Of a stretch of 64,000 bases of DNA, positions 41,727 to 50,461 are shown in pieces (position 1 is the first letter of the stretch; each line of letters starts with the position of its first letter). The notes below the pieces were generated by a model. That model saw only the letters and a program-made list of their open reading frames with translations, had not been told where the DNA came from and ran no database searches. Source of the stretch: Natronorubrum sulfidifaciens JCM 14089 (GTDB lineage Archaea; Halobacteriota; Halobacteria; Halobacteriales; Natrialbaceae); NCBI RefSeq assembly GCF_000337735.1, contig NZ_AOHX01000037.1:62001-126000 (forward strand), given 5' to 3'. The position numbers were made by a program, and so were the translations under genes.

Positions 41727-41885
41727 CCGGACCGAATCGGTGCCGACCACGTTCGGTGCCGGCGGCCGAACAAAGGTAGCGATTCGTCGACGGTGACGAG
41801 CCGAACCGACAGGCGGGGAAACCGTGGTATGCCAGTCGAATACGGACGAACTGTTATCCCCGACGGCTCCATAGGGCAACATATT

Positions 41886-42338
41886 ATGTGGACGCGACGG
41901 ACGTTCGTCGGAACGGCAGCCAGTACCGCGGCGCTGCTTGCGGGCTGTCTCGGGGATGACAACGGCGATGAAGACGATGACGCCACCGAGGACAACAACG
42001 GCTACGATCCACACCTCGACGAGATCGACGACTACGAACCGGTCGACCGAACCGGAGAGTCGGAGATCACGATACAGATATCGCCGGACAGTGAGCCCGC
42101 GTTCGATCCGGATGCCGTAATGGTCGACTCGAACACCGAAGTGACCTGGCGGTGGAGCGATAGCGCCGGAGAGATCGAACCGGTCGAGATGCACAGCCCG
42201 TGTCAGTGGACCGGCAGCGACGGCGGGACGAGCCACTCGTGGACGTTTCCGTTCGAGGGGAAGTACGTGATCGGCTACTCGTCACCGACTGTCGAGGAAG
42301 TCACTGGCACCATGTTCGTCGTTGACCCCGACGACTGA
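41886..42338 (+). CDS. cupredoxin-like lipoprotein lacking the usual copper ligands
   Basis: A 150-residue lipoprotein with a twin-arginine signal (TRRTFVGTAASTAALLAGC), an acidic spacer of about 25 residues and a halocyanin-like beta-sandwich (EITIQISPDSEPAFDPDAVMVDSNTEVTWRW, then a YVIGYSSPTVEEVTGTMFVV end). Halocyanins end with a C-x2-H-x4-M type ligand set after the YY strand; here those positions read SSPTVEEVTG, so copper binding is doubtful. A His and a Cys occur earlier (EMHSPCQW). It is a separate unit before aIF2 gamma. Confidence 0.8.
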   Translation: MWTRRTFVGTAASTAALLAGCLGDDNGDEDDDATEDNNGYDPHLDEIDDYEPVDRTGESEITIQISPDSEPAFDPDAVMVDSNTEVTWRWSDSAGEIEPVEMHSPCQWTGSDGGTSHSWTFPFEGKYVIGYSSPTVEEVTGTMFVVDPDD

Positions 42339-42666
42339 GACGGATTGCTGTAAGATTTCCCGGCGCAACCGCCGTCCGGGTCGCGATTGCGCCGGAAATG
42401 ACTGACAGGAAACCGTCTGAGGCGGTGCTGTCCCGCGTACGGGGGCGGGCCGTGCTGACAGCAGTCCGTACAACTGGGGCCATGTTGTTCGTCCGTAACC
42501 GGTTCTACAGGGCAGCAAGGCGAGTGTCTCGAGGCTTGCCCTCGAGGCGGTTCACTGTGCGTGACAGTCGGTGAAATGATGGCAACCATCGGGGCAGAAC
42601 CGCCCACAGAACAGTAGGTTTATCAAGCGCACGACGGAACCCTTATCTAAGATTACTCACCGTCTT
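42339..42666. other. structured intergenic region before aIF2 gamma
   Basis: No credible gene is present. A strong stem-loop pairs ATTTCCCGGCGCAA (42355-42368) with TTGCGCCGGAAAT (42387-42399), one bulged base, loop of 18. The following 200 bases are GC-rich and self-complementary in places. TTATCTAA at 42643-42650 is a weak promoter candidate for aIF2 gamma, 21 bases before its ATG. An unannotated RNA is possible. Confidence 0.45.
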
Positions 42667-43899
42667 ATGGCAGGAAATCAACAACCGGAGGTGAACATCG
42701 GGCTCGTCGGTCACGTCGACCACGGCAAGACCACGCTGGTACAGGCCCTCAGCGGTTCGTGGACTGACCAGCACTCAGAGGAGATGAAACGCGGTATCTC
42801 CATCAGGCTTGGCTACGCCGACGCCACGTTCCGCCACTGTGCGGAGCTTGACGAACCCGAATGTTACACCGTCGAAGAGGAGTGTCCGGACGGCTCGCCG
42901 AGTGAGCCGCTGCGGACCGTTTCGTTCGTCGACGCCCCAGGTCACGAGACGCTGATGGCGACGATGCTCTCTGGCGCATCGCTGATGGACGGCGCCGTGT
43001 TGGTCATCAGTGCCAGCGAACCCGTCCCACAGCCCCAGACCGAAGAGCACCTGATGGCGCTTGACATCATCGGCATCGATAACATCGTCATCGCCCAGAA
43101 CAAGGTCGACCTCGTCAGCGCCGATCAGGCCCGACAGAACTACGAGGAGATCCAGGAGTTCGTCGAGGGGACCGTCGCCGAAGACGCACCCGTCGTCCCA
43201 GTCTCCGCCGGTCAGGAGGTCAACATGGACCTGCTGATGCAGGCGATCGAGGAGGAGATTCCGACTCCCGATCGAGACCCCGAGGCCGACGCCCGGATGC
43301 ACGTCGCCCGCAGTTTCGACATCAACAAACCGGGAACAACCCACGAGAACCTCGCCGGCGGCGTGCTCGGCGGCAGCCTCGTTCAGGGTGAACTCGAGGT
43401 CGACGACGAGATTGAGATCCGTCCCGGCCGTGAAGTCGAAGAAGGCGGCCAGACCGAGTACGTGCCAATCGAGACGACGGTTCGCTCGCTGCAGGCTGGC
43501 GGCGAACCCGCCGACACGGTCACGCCGGGTGGCCTCCTCGGTGTCGGCACCGGACTCGACCCCGCACTGACGAAAGGTGACGCGCTTGCCGGCCGGCTGG
43601 CTGGCCCATTGGGGACGCTCCCGCCGACCTGGCAGCAGTTCACCATGGACGTCGACTTGCTCGACCGTATCGTCGGTGCCGAACAGGGCGAGACCGTCGA
43701 CGAGATTAGCACTGGCGAGCCGCTGATGATGACCGTCGGAACTGCGACGACCGTCGGTGCCGTCACCAGCGCCCGCGAAGGCGAGTGTGAGGTCAACCTC
43801 AAACGGCCCGTTGCGGCCGAACCGGGTGCAAAGATCGCGATCAACCGCCGTATCGGTGCCCGCTGGCGGCTGATCGGTCTCGGAACGCTCAAAGAATAA
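42667..43899 (+). CDS. eif2g: translation initiation factor IF-2 subunit gamma
   Basis: GTPase subunit of archaeal aIF2, which delivers initiator Met-tRNA to the small ribosomal subunit. The 410-residue protein has G1 as [13 protein letters not shown] (about residues 12-24), G2 in [14 protein letters not shown]3 as DAPGHETL, G4 as NKVD and G5 as SAG. The zinc-ribbon insertion contains C-x-C type cysteines ([16 protein letters not shown]). Domains 2 and 3 follow with SFDINKPGT and [26 protein letters not shown]. It is first in a conserved operon with PIN, Rpo7, Spt4 and a dephospho-CoA kinase. Confidence 0.97.
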   Translation: MAGNQQPEVNIGLVGHVDHGKTTLVQALSGSWTDQHSEEMKRGISIRLGYADATFRHCAELDEPECYTVEEECPDGSPSEPLRTVSFVDAPGHETLMATMLSGASLMDGAVLVISASEPVPQPQTEEHLMALDIIGIDNIVIAQNKVDLVSADQARQNYEEIQEFVEGTVAEDAPVVPVSAGQEVNMDLLMQAIEEEIPTPDRDPEADARMHVARSFDINKPGTTHENLAGGVLGGSLVQGELEVDDEIEIRPGREVEEGGQTEYVPIETTVRSLQAGGEPADTVTPGGLLGVGTGLDPALTKGDALAGRLAGPLGTLPPTWQQFTMDVDLLDRIVGAEQGETVDEISTGEPLMMTVGTATTVGAVTSAREGECEVNLKRPVAAEPGAKIAINRRIGARWRLIGLGTLKE

Positions 43900-43913
43900 C
43901 GACAGCGACGAGC

Positions 43914-44306
43914 ATGACTTCCCCGACGCAAGTCGCCCTCGATACGAGCGCGCTCATGATGCCGGTCGAACTCGACGTTCGACTGTTCGACGAACTCGAT
44001 CGAGTGCTCGACGGGTACGAACTGACGGCCCCACAGGCCGTCATCGAAGAGCTCCGTCGACTCTCCGAGAAGGGTGGCCGCGAGGGGACGGCGGCAAACG
44101 TCGGTCACGATCTCGCGACCGAGCGCTGTCTCGTCGTCGATACGGAGGCATCGTACGCCGACGACGCGCTGGTCGAACTCGCCCGTGAGGGCGTCGTCGA
44201 CTATGTCGTCACGAACGACCGCCCGCTGGGCGACCGCGTACTCGAAGCGCGTGTACCGGTAATTGCATTACGCGGGAGAAACAAGTTAGCGATCACTCAA
44301 CCATAG
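43914..44306 (+). CDS. PIN-domain protein (FCF1/UTP24-like)
   Basis: Predicted metal-dependent RNase of 130 residues. The PIN acidic residues are in VALDTSALMMP (Asp at residue 9), the central Glu in VIEELRRLSEKG, and the C-terminal Asp pair in VVTNDRPLGDRVLEARVPVIALRG. Archaeal homologues next to aIF2 gamma and Rpo7 resemble FCF1/UTP24, which cut rRNA precursors in eukaryotes, so an rRNA-processing role is likely. It follows aIF2 gamma by 14 bases, and its stop abuts the Rpo7 start. Confidence 0.9.
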   Translation: MTSPTQVALDTSALMMPVELDVRLFDELDRVLDGYELTAPQAVIEELRRLSEKGGREGTAANVGHDLATERCLVVDTEASYADDALVELAREGVVDYVVTNDRPLGDRVLEARVPVIALRGRNKLAITQP

Positions 44307-44876
44307 ATGTACAAACGGGTCAGACTAAAGGACACGGTAGAAGTACCACCGGAGGAACTCGGCGACGTCTCGCCGGACCTCGTGAAGCGACTGCTGCAGG
44401 ACAAACTCGAAGGCCGCATGGACGAAGACGTCGGAAGCGTCGTCTCGGTCACCGACGTCCACGACATCGGTGAGGGGACGGTGCTGCCCAACCGACCGGG
44501 CGTCTACTACGAAGCCGACTTCGACGCCGTCACCTTCGATCCTCAGATGCAGGAAGTCGTCGACGGCACCGTCGTCGAAGTCGTCGAGTTCGGTGCCTTC
44601 GTCGGCATCGGTCCCGTCGACGGCCTGCTCCACGTCTCACAGATCAGCGACGAGTACCTCGCCTTCGACGGCGAGAACCAGCAACTCGCCTCGAGCGAGT
44701 CAAACCAAACACTCGGCGTCGACGACGCCGTCCGTGCTCGCATCGTCACCAAAAGCATCGACGAGCGCAACCCGCGTGACTCGAAGATCGGCCTGACGGC
44801 GAAACAGCCCGGTCTCGGCAAACACGGCTGGCTCGAGGAAAAACACGAGAGAAACGAAGCGCCGGCGGGTGAATAA
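44307..44876 (+). CDS. rpo7: DNA-directed RNA polymerase subunit Rpo7 (E')
   Basis: Stalk subunit of archaeal RNA polymerase, homologous to eukaryotic RPB7, 189 residues. The N-terminal RNP domain begins MYKRVRLKDTVEVPPEELGD, and the S1 domain follows (VDGTVVEVVEFGAFVGIGPVDGLLHVSQISDEYLAFD). The C-terminal tail (EEKHERNEAPAGE) is charged. The ATG directly follows the stop of the PIN gene, and Spt4 begins 2 bases after this stop. This order is conserved across archaea. Confidence 0.97.
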   Translation: MYKRVRLKDTVEVPPEELGDVSPDLVKRLLQDKLEGRMDEDVGSVVSVTDVHDIGEGTVLPNRPGVYYEADFDAVTFDPQMQEVVDGTVVEVVEFGAFVGIGPVDGLLHVSQISDEYLAFDGENQQLASSESNQTLGVDDAVRARIVTKSIDERNPRDSKIGLTAKQPGLGKHGWLEEKHERNEAPAGE

Positions 44877-44878
44877 CC

Positions 44879-45076
44879 ATGGCCGCTGACCGTCTCGTCT
44901 GTCGTGAGTGTCACCGGGTCAACGATCCGGACAACGAAACCTGCGACGCCTGTAACTCCTCGTCGCTGACCGAAGACTGGGCCGGCTACGTCGTCATCGC
45001 CCACCCCGAGGAGAGCGAAATCGCGACCGAAATGCAGGTGACCGAACCCGGCTCGTACGCACTGAAGGTCCGGTAA
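44879..45076 (+). CDS. spt4: transcription elongation factor Spt4
   Basis: A 65-residue zinc-ribbon protein that pairs with Spt5 to increase RNA polymerase processivity. The zinc ligands are CRECHRVN (Cys8, Cys11) and CDACNSSSL (Cys22, Cys25). The conserved end reads EDWAGYVVIAHPEESEIATEM. It is coupled tightly to Rpo7 upstream (2 bases) and the dephospho-CoA kinase downstream (2 bases). The annotation RpoE2/E'' is an older name for the same gene. Confidence 0.96.
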   Translation: MAADRLVCRECHRVNDPDNETCDACNSSSLTEDWAGYVVIAHPEESEIATEMQVTEPGSYALKVR

Positions 45077-45078
45077 CC

Positions 45079-45648
45079 GTGACTGGCGAGGACGACCGTT
45101 CGGTGTCTGCCGACAGCGGCGAGCAACTGCTGGTTCTTCCCGACGCGCTCCGACACGAACTCAAGGAGCCGATGGGTCCGATCGAAACCGACGCTAACCG
45201 GCTGCTCGAGGCCGTCGACGGCCCACTGATCGCCGTCGGCGACGTCGTTACCTATCACTTCCTCGAGGCTGGACGGCCGCCGGACGTCGCCGTCGTCGAC
45301 GAGCGGACCAAACGGGAGGCCGTCGACGAGGAGATCCGCGAGACCGTCACCGAAGAGACGACACTCGAGGCCACGAACCCGCCCGCCGAACTGTCAGCGG
45401 CGATGATCGAGGCGCTCGTCGACGCCGTCGACCGCGAGGAGCCGACGACGATTCTGGTCGACGGCGAGGAGGATCTGGTCGCGCTGCCGGCGATTGTCGC
45501 CGCTCCCGAGGGGGCAAGCGTCGTCTACGGCCAACCCAACGAGGGGATGGTCCACGTAAAAGTCACCGACGACCACCGCGCGGAGATGCGTGCCTTGCTC
45601 GAGCGATTCGAGGGCGACGTCGAGCGGTTCTGGTCGCTACTCGAGTAG
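45079..45648 (+). CDS. GTP-dependent dephospho-CoA kinase
   Basis: Completes archaeal coenzyme A synthesis by phosphorylating dephospho-CoA with GTP, as established for the DUF359 family member of Thermococcus. The 189-residue protein has VGDVVTYHFLEAGRPPDVAVVDERTKRE (about 49-76), PAELSAAMIEAL and TTILVDGEEDLVALPAIVAAPEGASVVYGQPNEGMVHVKV, all typical. It starts with GTG at 45079. It ends the conserved operon here: the usual ribosomal protein S24e gene does not follow, and a convergent photolyase gene comes next. Confidence 0.92.
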   Translation: MTGEDDRSVSADSGEQLLVLPDALRHELKEPMGPIETDANRLLEAVDGPLIAVGDVVTYHFLEAGRPPDVAVVDERTKREAVDEEIRETVTEETTLEATNPPAELSAAMIEALVDAVDREEPTTILVDGEEDLVALPAIVAAPEGASVVYGQPNEGMVHVKVTDDHRAEMRALLERFEGDVERFWSLLE

Positions 45649-45661
45649 CCCGCCAGACGAT

Positions 45662-47047
45662 TTAGTCTCGTTTTCCGAGCGCTCGCTCGAAGACCCGCTG
45701 GGCTCGTTCGTAGGCACCGTTTCGATCGACGATCGGGGCCGGGTAGTCGGGTGCAAGCGCCTGTCGCCGGTCGCTCGAGAGCGTCGGCCACTCGACGATG
45801 TAGTCGGCGGGCACCGACTCGAGTTCGGGGACGTACTCGCGGACGAACGTGGCCTCGGCGTCGTATTTCGCGAGCTGCGCGACCGGGTCGAAGATTCGCA
45901 CGTCGACGGAGTCGGTGCCCGTCGAGGCGATCCACTGCCAGTTGCCGGCGTTGATTGCCGGGTCGTGATCGAGCAGTCGGTCCCTGAAGTGAGCCGCGCC
46001 GCGTCGCCAGTCGATCAGGAGGTGTTTGGTCAGGAAACTCGCGACGACCTGTCGCGGCCGGTTATGAATGTACCCCTCGCGCTCGAGTTGGCGCATTCCG
46101 GCGTCGACGAGTGGATACCCCGTCTCGCCGCGTTTCCAGGCCGCAAACTCGTCGGCATCGGTTCGCCAGGCGATCTCGTTCGGTGGATCGTCGTAGTTCT
46201 CGGTCTCGAGGGTGGGCGTGTCGGAGAGCAGATGATAGTTGTGTTCGCGCCAGGTGAGTTCGTCGGCGTACTTCTCGACGTTTCGTCGGTCGCGGCCGTC
46301 GACTGTCTCGAGGACGTCCGTGACTCGCTGCCAGACTTCCCGAATTCCGATCGCGCCGACGGCCAGATACGGCGAGAGCCGAGAGACGGCCTGTGTTGGC
46401 TCGGCGACGGCCCGCGCGAGGTCGTCCCGTGTCTCACGATAGTGGACTATTCCCGACGCACAGAACGACTCGAGACGGGCGCTTGCGGCGTCGTATCCCG
46501 CCGTCGGAAGCTCGATGTCCGTCGCGGTCGTCGGGATCGATTCGGTGTCCATGATGTCGGCGAGCGCGTCGGGGGTGGGTTCGGGTGCCGGCGGTGCGTT
46601 CGTGTGTGTCTCCCAGTCGGCGGCGAACTGCGAATACGTCGGATACGATGGCTCGAGGCTGGCGGGATCGACGAGCACCGAATCGACGTGGGACTCGAGT
46701 GGGATCTCGAGGGCGGCCTCGACAGCATCAGCCTGCGCTCTGTGTGTCGAATCGAAGCAGTCAGTGGTGACGACTCGATCGACGCCGTACTCTTTACAGA
46801 GGGGAGGAAGCACGTCGGCTGCGGGCCCGGTTCTGACGACCAGTTCGCCCCCCAGCTCTCGGTATAGCTGTCTAAGTGCGCCGACGGTGCGCTCGACGAA
46901 CGCGCGTTTGCGCTCACCCATCTGCTCGGTGACGGCGGGATCGAAGACGTAGACGGGGACGACCAGCCCCTCATCGGCGTCGACCGCCGCGGTCAGGCCA
47001 CGGTTGTCCGTGGTCCGTCGGTCGCGGCGATGCCAGAACAGGATCAT
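45662..47047 (-). CDS. phr: deoxyribodipyrimidine photolyase
   Basis: Light-dependent repair of UV-induced pyrimidine dimers. The 461-residue flavoprotein has the N-terminal antenna domain (MILFWHRRDRRTTDNRGL, with GLVVPVYVFD) and the C-terminal FAD domain: ELTWREHNYHLL, then RTDADEFAAWKRGETGYPLVDAGMRQL, GYIHNRPRQVVASFLTKHLLIDWRRGAAHF, and NAGNWQWIASTGTDSV. These are the FAD-binding and lesion-binding blocks of class I CPD photolyases. It is convergent with the aIF2 gamma operon. The length is normal. Confidence 0.95.
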   Translation of the reverse strand: MILFWHRRDRRTTDNRGLTAAVDADEGLVVPVYVFDPAVTEQMGERKRAFVERTVGALRQLYRELGGELVVRTGPAADVLPPLCKEYGVDRVVTTDCFDSTHRAQADAVEAALEIPLESHVDSVLVDPASLEPSYPTYSQFAADWETHTNAPPAPEPTPDALADIMDTESIPTTATDIELPTAGYDAASARLESFCASGIVHYRETRDDLARAVAEPTQAVSRLSPYLAVGAIGIREVWQRVTDVLETVDGRDRRNVEKYADELTWREHNYHLLSDTPTLETENYDDPPNEIAWRTDADEFAAWKRGETGYPLVDAGMRQLEREGYIHNRPRQVVASFLTKHLLIDWRRGAAHFRDRLLDHDPAINAGNWQWIASTGTDSVDVRIFDPVAQLAKYDAEATFVREYVPELESVPADYIVEWPTLSSDRRQALAPDYPAPIVDRNGAYERAQRVFERALGKRD

Positions 47048-47119
47048 GGCGAGCCTAGCGGCTGTGGCGTGTAAACCTCTCGAGTACCGGCACTGGTGGC
47101 CGAAATCCGGCGGCCGTCG

Positions 47120-49141
47120 CTACAGCCCCCAGATGAGGACGATGCCGGCCGTCGTGACGCCCGCCAGCAGGAACTGAAGTGGGCCACCGACGCGCAGGAA
47201 GTCCGTAAACTCGTAGCCGCCGGGGCCGTACACCATCAGATTCGTCTGGTAGCCCACGGGCGTCATAAACGAGGTCGCGGAGGCGAACATCACCGCGAGC
47301 AGGAACGAAAACGCCGAGGCGTCCAGACTCGTCGCGGCGTTGATTGCGATGGGGCTCATCAACACCACTGTCGCGACTGGGGTGATGACGTTCGCGAGCA
47401 GTCCTGTCACGACCGAAAACAACAACAGGACGAGAACGAGCGGGAGATAGCTCGCCGTCGACACCAGCCCGGCGGCGATGAGCTGTGAGCCGCCGGTGGC
47501 CTCGAGGGCGACACCGAGCGGGATCACGCCGGCGAGCAGGAAGATGACGTTCCAGGAGACGGCGTCGTAGGCGTCGCCGATCGAGAGACAGCCGGTGACG
47601 ACCATGAGGAAGACGCCGGCGAGTGCGCTGATCACGATGGGGGCACCCCCGAGTGCGGCCGTCCCGACCACCCCCGCCATGATCGCGATCATGATTGGGG
47701 TCTTCGGCGACAGCGGCGCGAGGTCGTCGACATCGTCCTCGAGTAGCCAGTCGAAGGCGTCCTCTTCGATGACGACGAGGTCGCTCGAGTCGGTGAAATA
47801 GCGGATCGAACTGGGGATCGTCTGAACCAGAAGGACGTCACCGGCCTCGAGCCGGTGGTCGCCGAGCTCGGTTCGGAGCAACTCGCCGTCGTGACGGATC
47901 GCGAGCACGGTCGTCCCGTAGAGTTCACGGAGTCGGGTTTCGGCGAGGGTTTCGCCCACGAACGAGGATTTGTCCGGCACGATCGCCTTCGCGAGCAGGT
48001 CCTCGCTGGTCGACTCGTCGAACGTCTCGTCGGTCACTGGCCTGCGGACGAGCTGGTGGAGTCCCTGATTCGCGACGAACTGGTTGACCGCCTGCAAGGT
48101 GCCATGGATCGTGAGTACGTCGTCTTCCCGGATGCGCTGGTCGGTTCTAACTGCAACGTAGGATTCAGCTGCGTCCTGGCGCTGGTCGCGCTCGAGTGTC
48201 TCTGCTGTATCGAGCGCAGCGGGCTCGGCGTCGAGATCGCCGGCCCGCTGTAGCTGCTGGTCGTGCTCGTCGGTATCAGCCGTCGTGTCGGGTCCGTCGC
48301 CGTCGTCGTACTCGAGGACCTGTGCTGTCGCAGCCGGCTCGAGGTCGGATTCGCGGCGAAGCTGCAGAATCCGAACGTTCGCCTCAGTTCGTGCCTCGAG
48401 GTCGCCGACAGTGTTGCCGACCGCCGCCGAGTTCGAGCCGACGCGAACGTGGGTAAGGTGGTCCTCGAGGTCGAACTCCTCGACGAGATCCGCGTCGACA
48501 GGGATTCGTGCGGGCGTCAGCCACCGGCCGACGGTCATGAGATACGCCAAGCCGACGGATAGGATGACGAGCCCGAGCAGCGTGAACTCGAACATGCCGA
48601 TCGGGTCGCGCCCGAGCAGGTCGACAGCGAACTCGCTGGCGAGCAGGTTCGTCGACGTCCCGATGAGCGTCAGGGTGCCACCGAGGATCGCCGCATACGA
48701 CAGCGGCAAGAGCAGTTTCGACGGCGAGATACCCGTCTTCTCGGCGAGTTCGGAGATCATCGGGATGAAGACTGCGACCACGGGCGTGTTGTTGATCACG
48801 CCTGCAAGCGGCCCCGTCGTGGCGATCGTCGCCGCTAACGCTCGCGTCTCACTGCCGCGCGTAAACCGAGCGAGCCAGAGGCCGAGTCGCTGGACCAGCC
48901 CAGTCCGCTGGATTCCTGCGCTGAGCATGTACATCGCGACGATCGTGATGGTTGCGGTGCTCGCAAACCCCGAAATCGCCGATCGGTAGCCGACGCCGGT
49001 CACCGGCTCGAGGACGGCCAGCGCGACGATGATCCCGATCGCTGTCACGTCAGTCGGGATCGCTTCGCTGACGAACAGGACGAGCGCGACGGCGATGAGT
49101 CCGAAAACGACCAGCGCGCCGGTTGACACGCCAGCGATCAT
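47120..49141 (-). CDS. SLC13-family anion permease with two TrkA-C domains
   Basis: Membrane transporter of 673 residues. Membrane segments flank a cytoplasmic middle: the first set covers about 1-200 (with NNTPVVAVFIPMI, a helix-breaking loop of the family), and the last covers about 430-673 (LLANVITPVATVVLMSPIAI). The middle holds two TrkA-C domains (from VRVGSNSAAVGNTVGDLEAR, and KAIVPDKSSFVGETLAETRLRELYG), which usually bind nucleotides or ligands. An acidic low-complexity insertion splits the first domain. The ATG at 49141 is preferred (alternative 49189). Sulfate or dicarboxylate is the likely substrate class. Confidence 0.9.
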   Translation of the reverse strand: MIAGVSTGALVVFGLIAVALVLFVSEAIPTDVTAIGIIVALAVLEPVTGVGYRSAISGFASTATITIVAMYMLSAGIQRTGLVQRLGLWLARFTRGSETRALAATIATTGPLAGVINNTPVVAVFIPMISELAEKTGISPSKLLLPLSYAAILGGTLTLIGTSTNLLASEFAVDLLGRDPIGMFEFTLLGLVILSVGLAYLMTVGRWLTPARIPVDADLVEEFDLEDHLTHVRVGSNSAAVGNTVGDLEARTEANVRILQLRRESDLEPAATAQVLEYDDGDGPDTTADTDEHDQQLQRAGDLDAEPAALDTAETLERDQRQDAAESYVAVRTDQRIREDDVLTIHGTLQAVNQFVANQGLHQLVRRPVTDETFDESTSEDLLAKAIVPDKSSFVGETLAETRLRELYGTTVLAIRHDGELLRTELGDHRLEAGDVLLVQTIPSSIRYFTDSSDLVVIEEDAFDWLLEDDVDDLAPLSPKTPIMIAIMAGVVGTAALGGAPIVISALAGVFLMVVTGCLSIGDAYDAVSWNVIFLLAGVIPLGVALEATGGSQLIAAGLVSTASYLPLVLVLLLFSVVTGLLANVITPVATVVLMSPIAINAATSLDASAFSFLLAVMFASATSFMTPVGYQTNLMVYGPGGYEFTDFLRVGGPLQFLLAGVTTAGIVLIWGL

Positions 49142-49283
49142 CTCACACCATCCACTATGGACGCTACTGGTCTCGCGTTCACACTCCATTGAGGACGGAC
49201 AATTCACAAAACAATACCTGTTCACAGAGCGGCCCGTTTTACCGTCGCCGGTCGTTGGCTCCCAGCGAGCGAATCTCGAGAAG

Positions 49284-49290
49284 CTATTTA
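49284..49290 (+). promoter_or_regulatory. TATA-like box of the geranylgeranyl reductase gene
   Basis: CTATTTA is centred about 28 bases before the ATG at 49315, consistent with a leaderless transcript and with the start chosen. Confidence 0.5.
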
Positions 49291-49314
49291 CTGCCCGCCG
49301 AGTACGTGACGAAC

Positions 49315-50409
49315 ATGTACGATTTCGTCGTCGTGGGCGTCGGCCCGGCCGGGGCGCGCTTCTCGCGACGGGCCGCCGAACAGGGGTACGACGTGCTCGC
49401 ACTCGAGAAGGGAACGGTGGGGACGCCACTGGCCTGTTCGGGCCACGTGAGTACGGACATCTGGCAGTTCACTGGCGAGGGGGCACGCGAGGAACTGTTC
49501 CAGAACGAGATTTACGGCGCGCGATTTCACGTCGGCGGGCCACACAGCGCCGCTTACCCCTTTTATAAAGACGAGGTCGCTTCGAACGTCATCGACCGCG
49601 TCGGCTTAGATCGCCACCTCGCTGACCTCGCTCGGGAGGCGGGCGCAGACGTCCGCGAAGAACATACCGTTACGGACGTAACTGAACACGACGACCACGT
49701 CGCTGTCGTCGTCAACGGCCCCGACGGCGTCCTCGAGTTCGAGGGGAAGATGCTGGCCGGCTGTGACGGCCCTCGATCGCGCGTTCGTGAGTCGCTGTCG
49801 CTGCCCGAACCCGACGAACTCCTCCACGGCGTGCTTGCCTTCTCCGATGAGGTCGACCACGAGAACTTCGTCGACGTTCACCTGACCGCGCCGACGTTCT
49901 TCGCGTGGCGCATCCCCCGCGGCGAGGCTGGTGTCGAGTACGGGCTCGCAGCCCCGCCGGGCGTCCAGGTCACCAAACATTTCGAGGAACTGATCGACGG
50001 CTACGAGATCGACGTTGCCCACCGCTGCTCGGGCGCGATCCCAATCGGGCCACCCAGCCGCGTCACGAGCCGTCGTGCGTTTCTCATCGGCGATGCGGCT
50101 GCTCAGACGAAACCCTTCACCGGCGGCGGCATCCTGTATGGGATGACCTGTGCCGACCACGCCGCCCGCGAGATCAACCCCGACCGGCCCGCCACACTCG
50201 CCGCCTACGAACGCGCGTGGCGCGACGACTTAGAGCGCGAGATGACGCTCGGCCACTCCCTCCGGCGAGCCTACTCGTTGCCCGAACCCGTCCAGCGAGT
50301 CGGCCTCAACGCGCTGTCAGGCGAAATCGGCGTCCACATGGACCGGCCAACCTCACTCCTCTCGCCGGCCCATCTCAAGGCGATGCTCTCGAGGCTGCGA
50401 CCATCGTGA
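49315..50409 (+). CDS. geranylgeranyl reductase family FAD-dependent oxidoreductase
   Basis: A 364-residue flavoprotein of the digeranylgeranylglycerophospholipid reductase family, which saturates isoprenoid chains of archaeal lipids or quinones. The FAD motif is VVVGVGPAGARFSRRAAEQGYDVLALEK (about 5-32), then the family PLACSGHVS block, CDGPRSRVRE, FFAWRIPRGEAGVEYGLA (the substrate-pocket strand), and FLIGDAAAQTKPFTGGGILYGM. The upstream TATA-like box supports the ATG at 49315. It is divergent from the SLC13 gene and followed by a MATE gene after 52 bases. Confidence 0.92.
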   Translation: MYDFVVVGVGPAGARFSRRAAEQGYDVLALEKGTVGTPLACSGHVSTDIWQFTGEGAREELFQNEIYGARFHVGGPHSAAYPFYKDEVASNVIDRVGLDRHLADLAREAGADVREEHTVTDVTEHDDHVAVVVNGPDGVLEFEGKMLAGCDGPRSRVRESLSLPEPDELLHGVLAFSDEVDHENFVDVHLTAPTFFAWRIPRGEAGVEYGLAAPPGVQVTKHFEELIDGYEIDVAHRCSGAIPIGPPSRVTSRRAFLIGDAAAQTKPFTGGGILYGMTCADHAAREINPDRPATLAAYERAWRDDLEREMTLGHSLRRAYSLPEPVQRVGLNALSGEIGVHMDRPTSLLSPAHLKAMLSRLRPS

Positions 50410-50461
50410 TCGCCGAGCACAGTCGACAGACCGAAGCCGCCGCACTCGAAACGCCTGGTCG

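Noticed and set aside
42275-42607. 110-codon minus-strand ORF with several cysteines
   Set aside because: It overlaps the end of the lipoprotein gene, its cysteines are not spaced as zinc ligands, and there is no promoter. The region is better explained as structured noncoding sequence.
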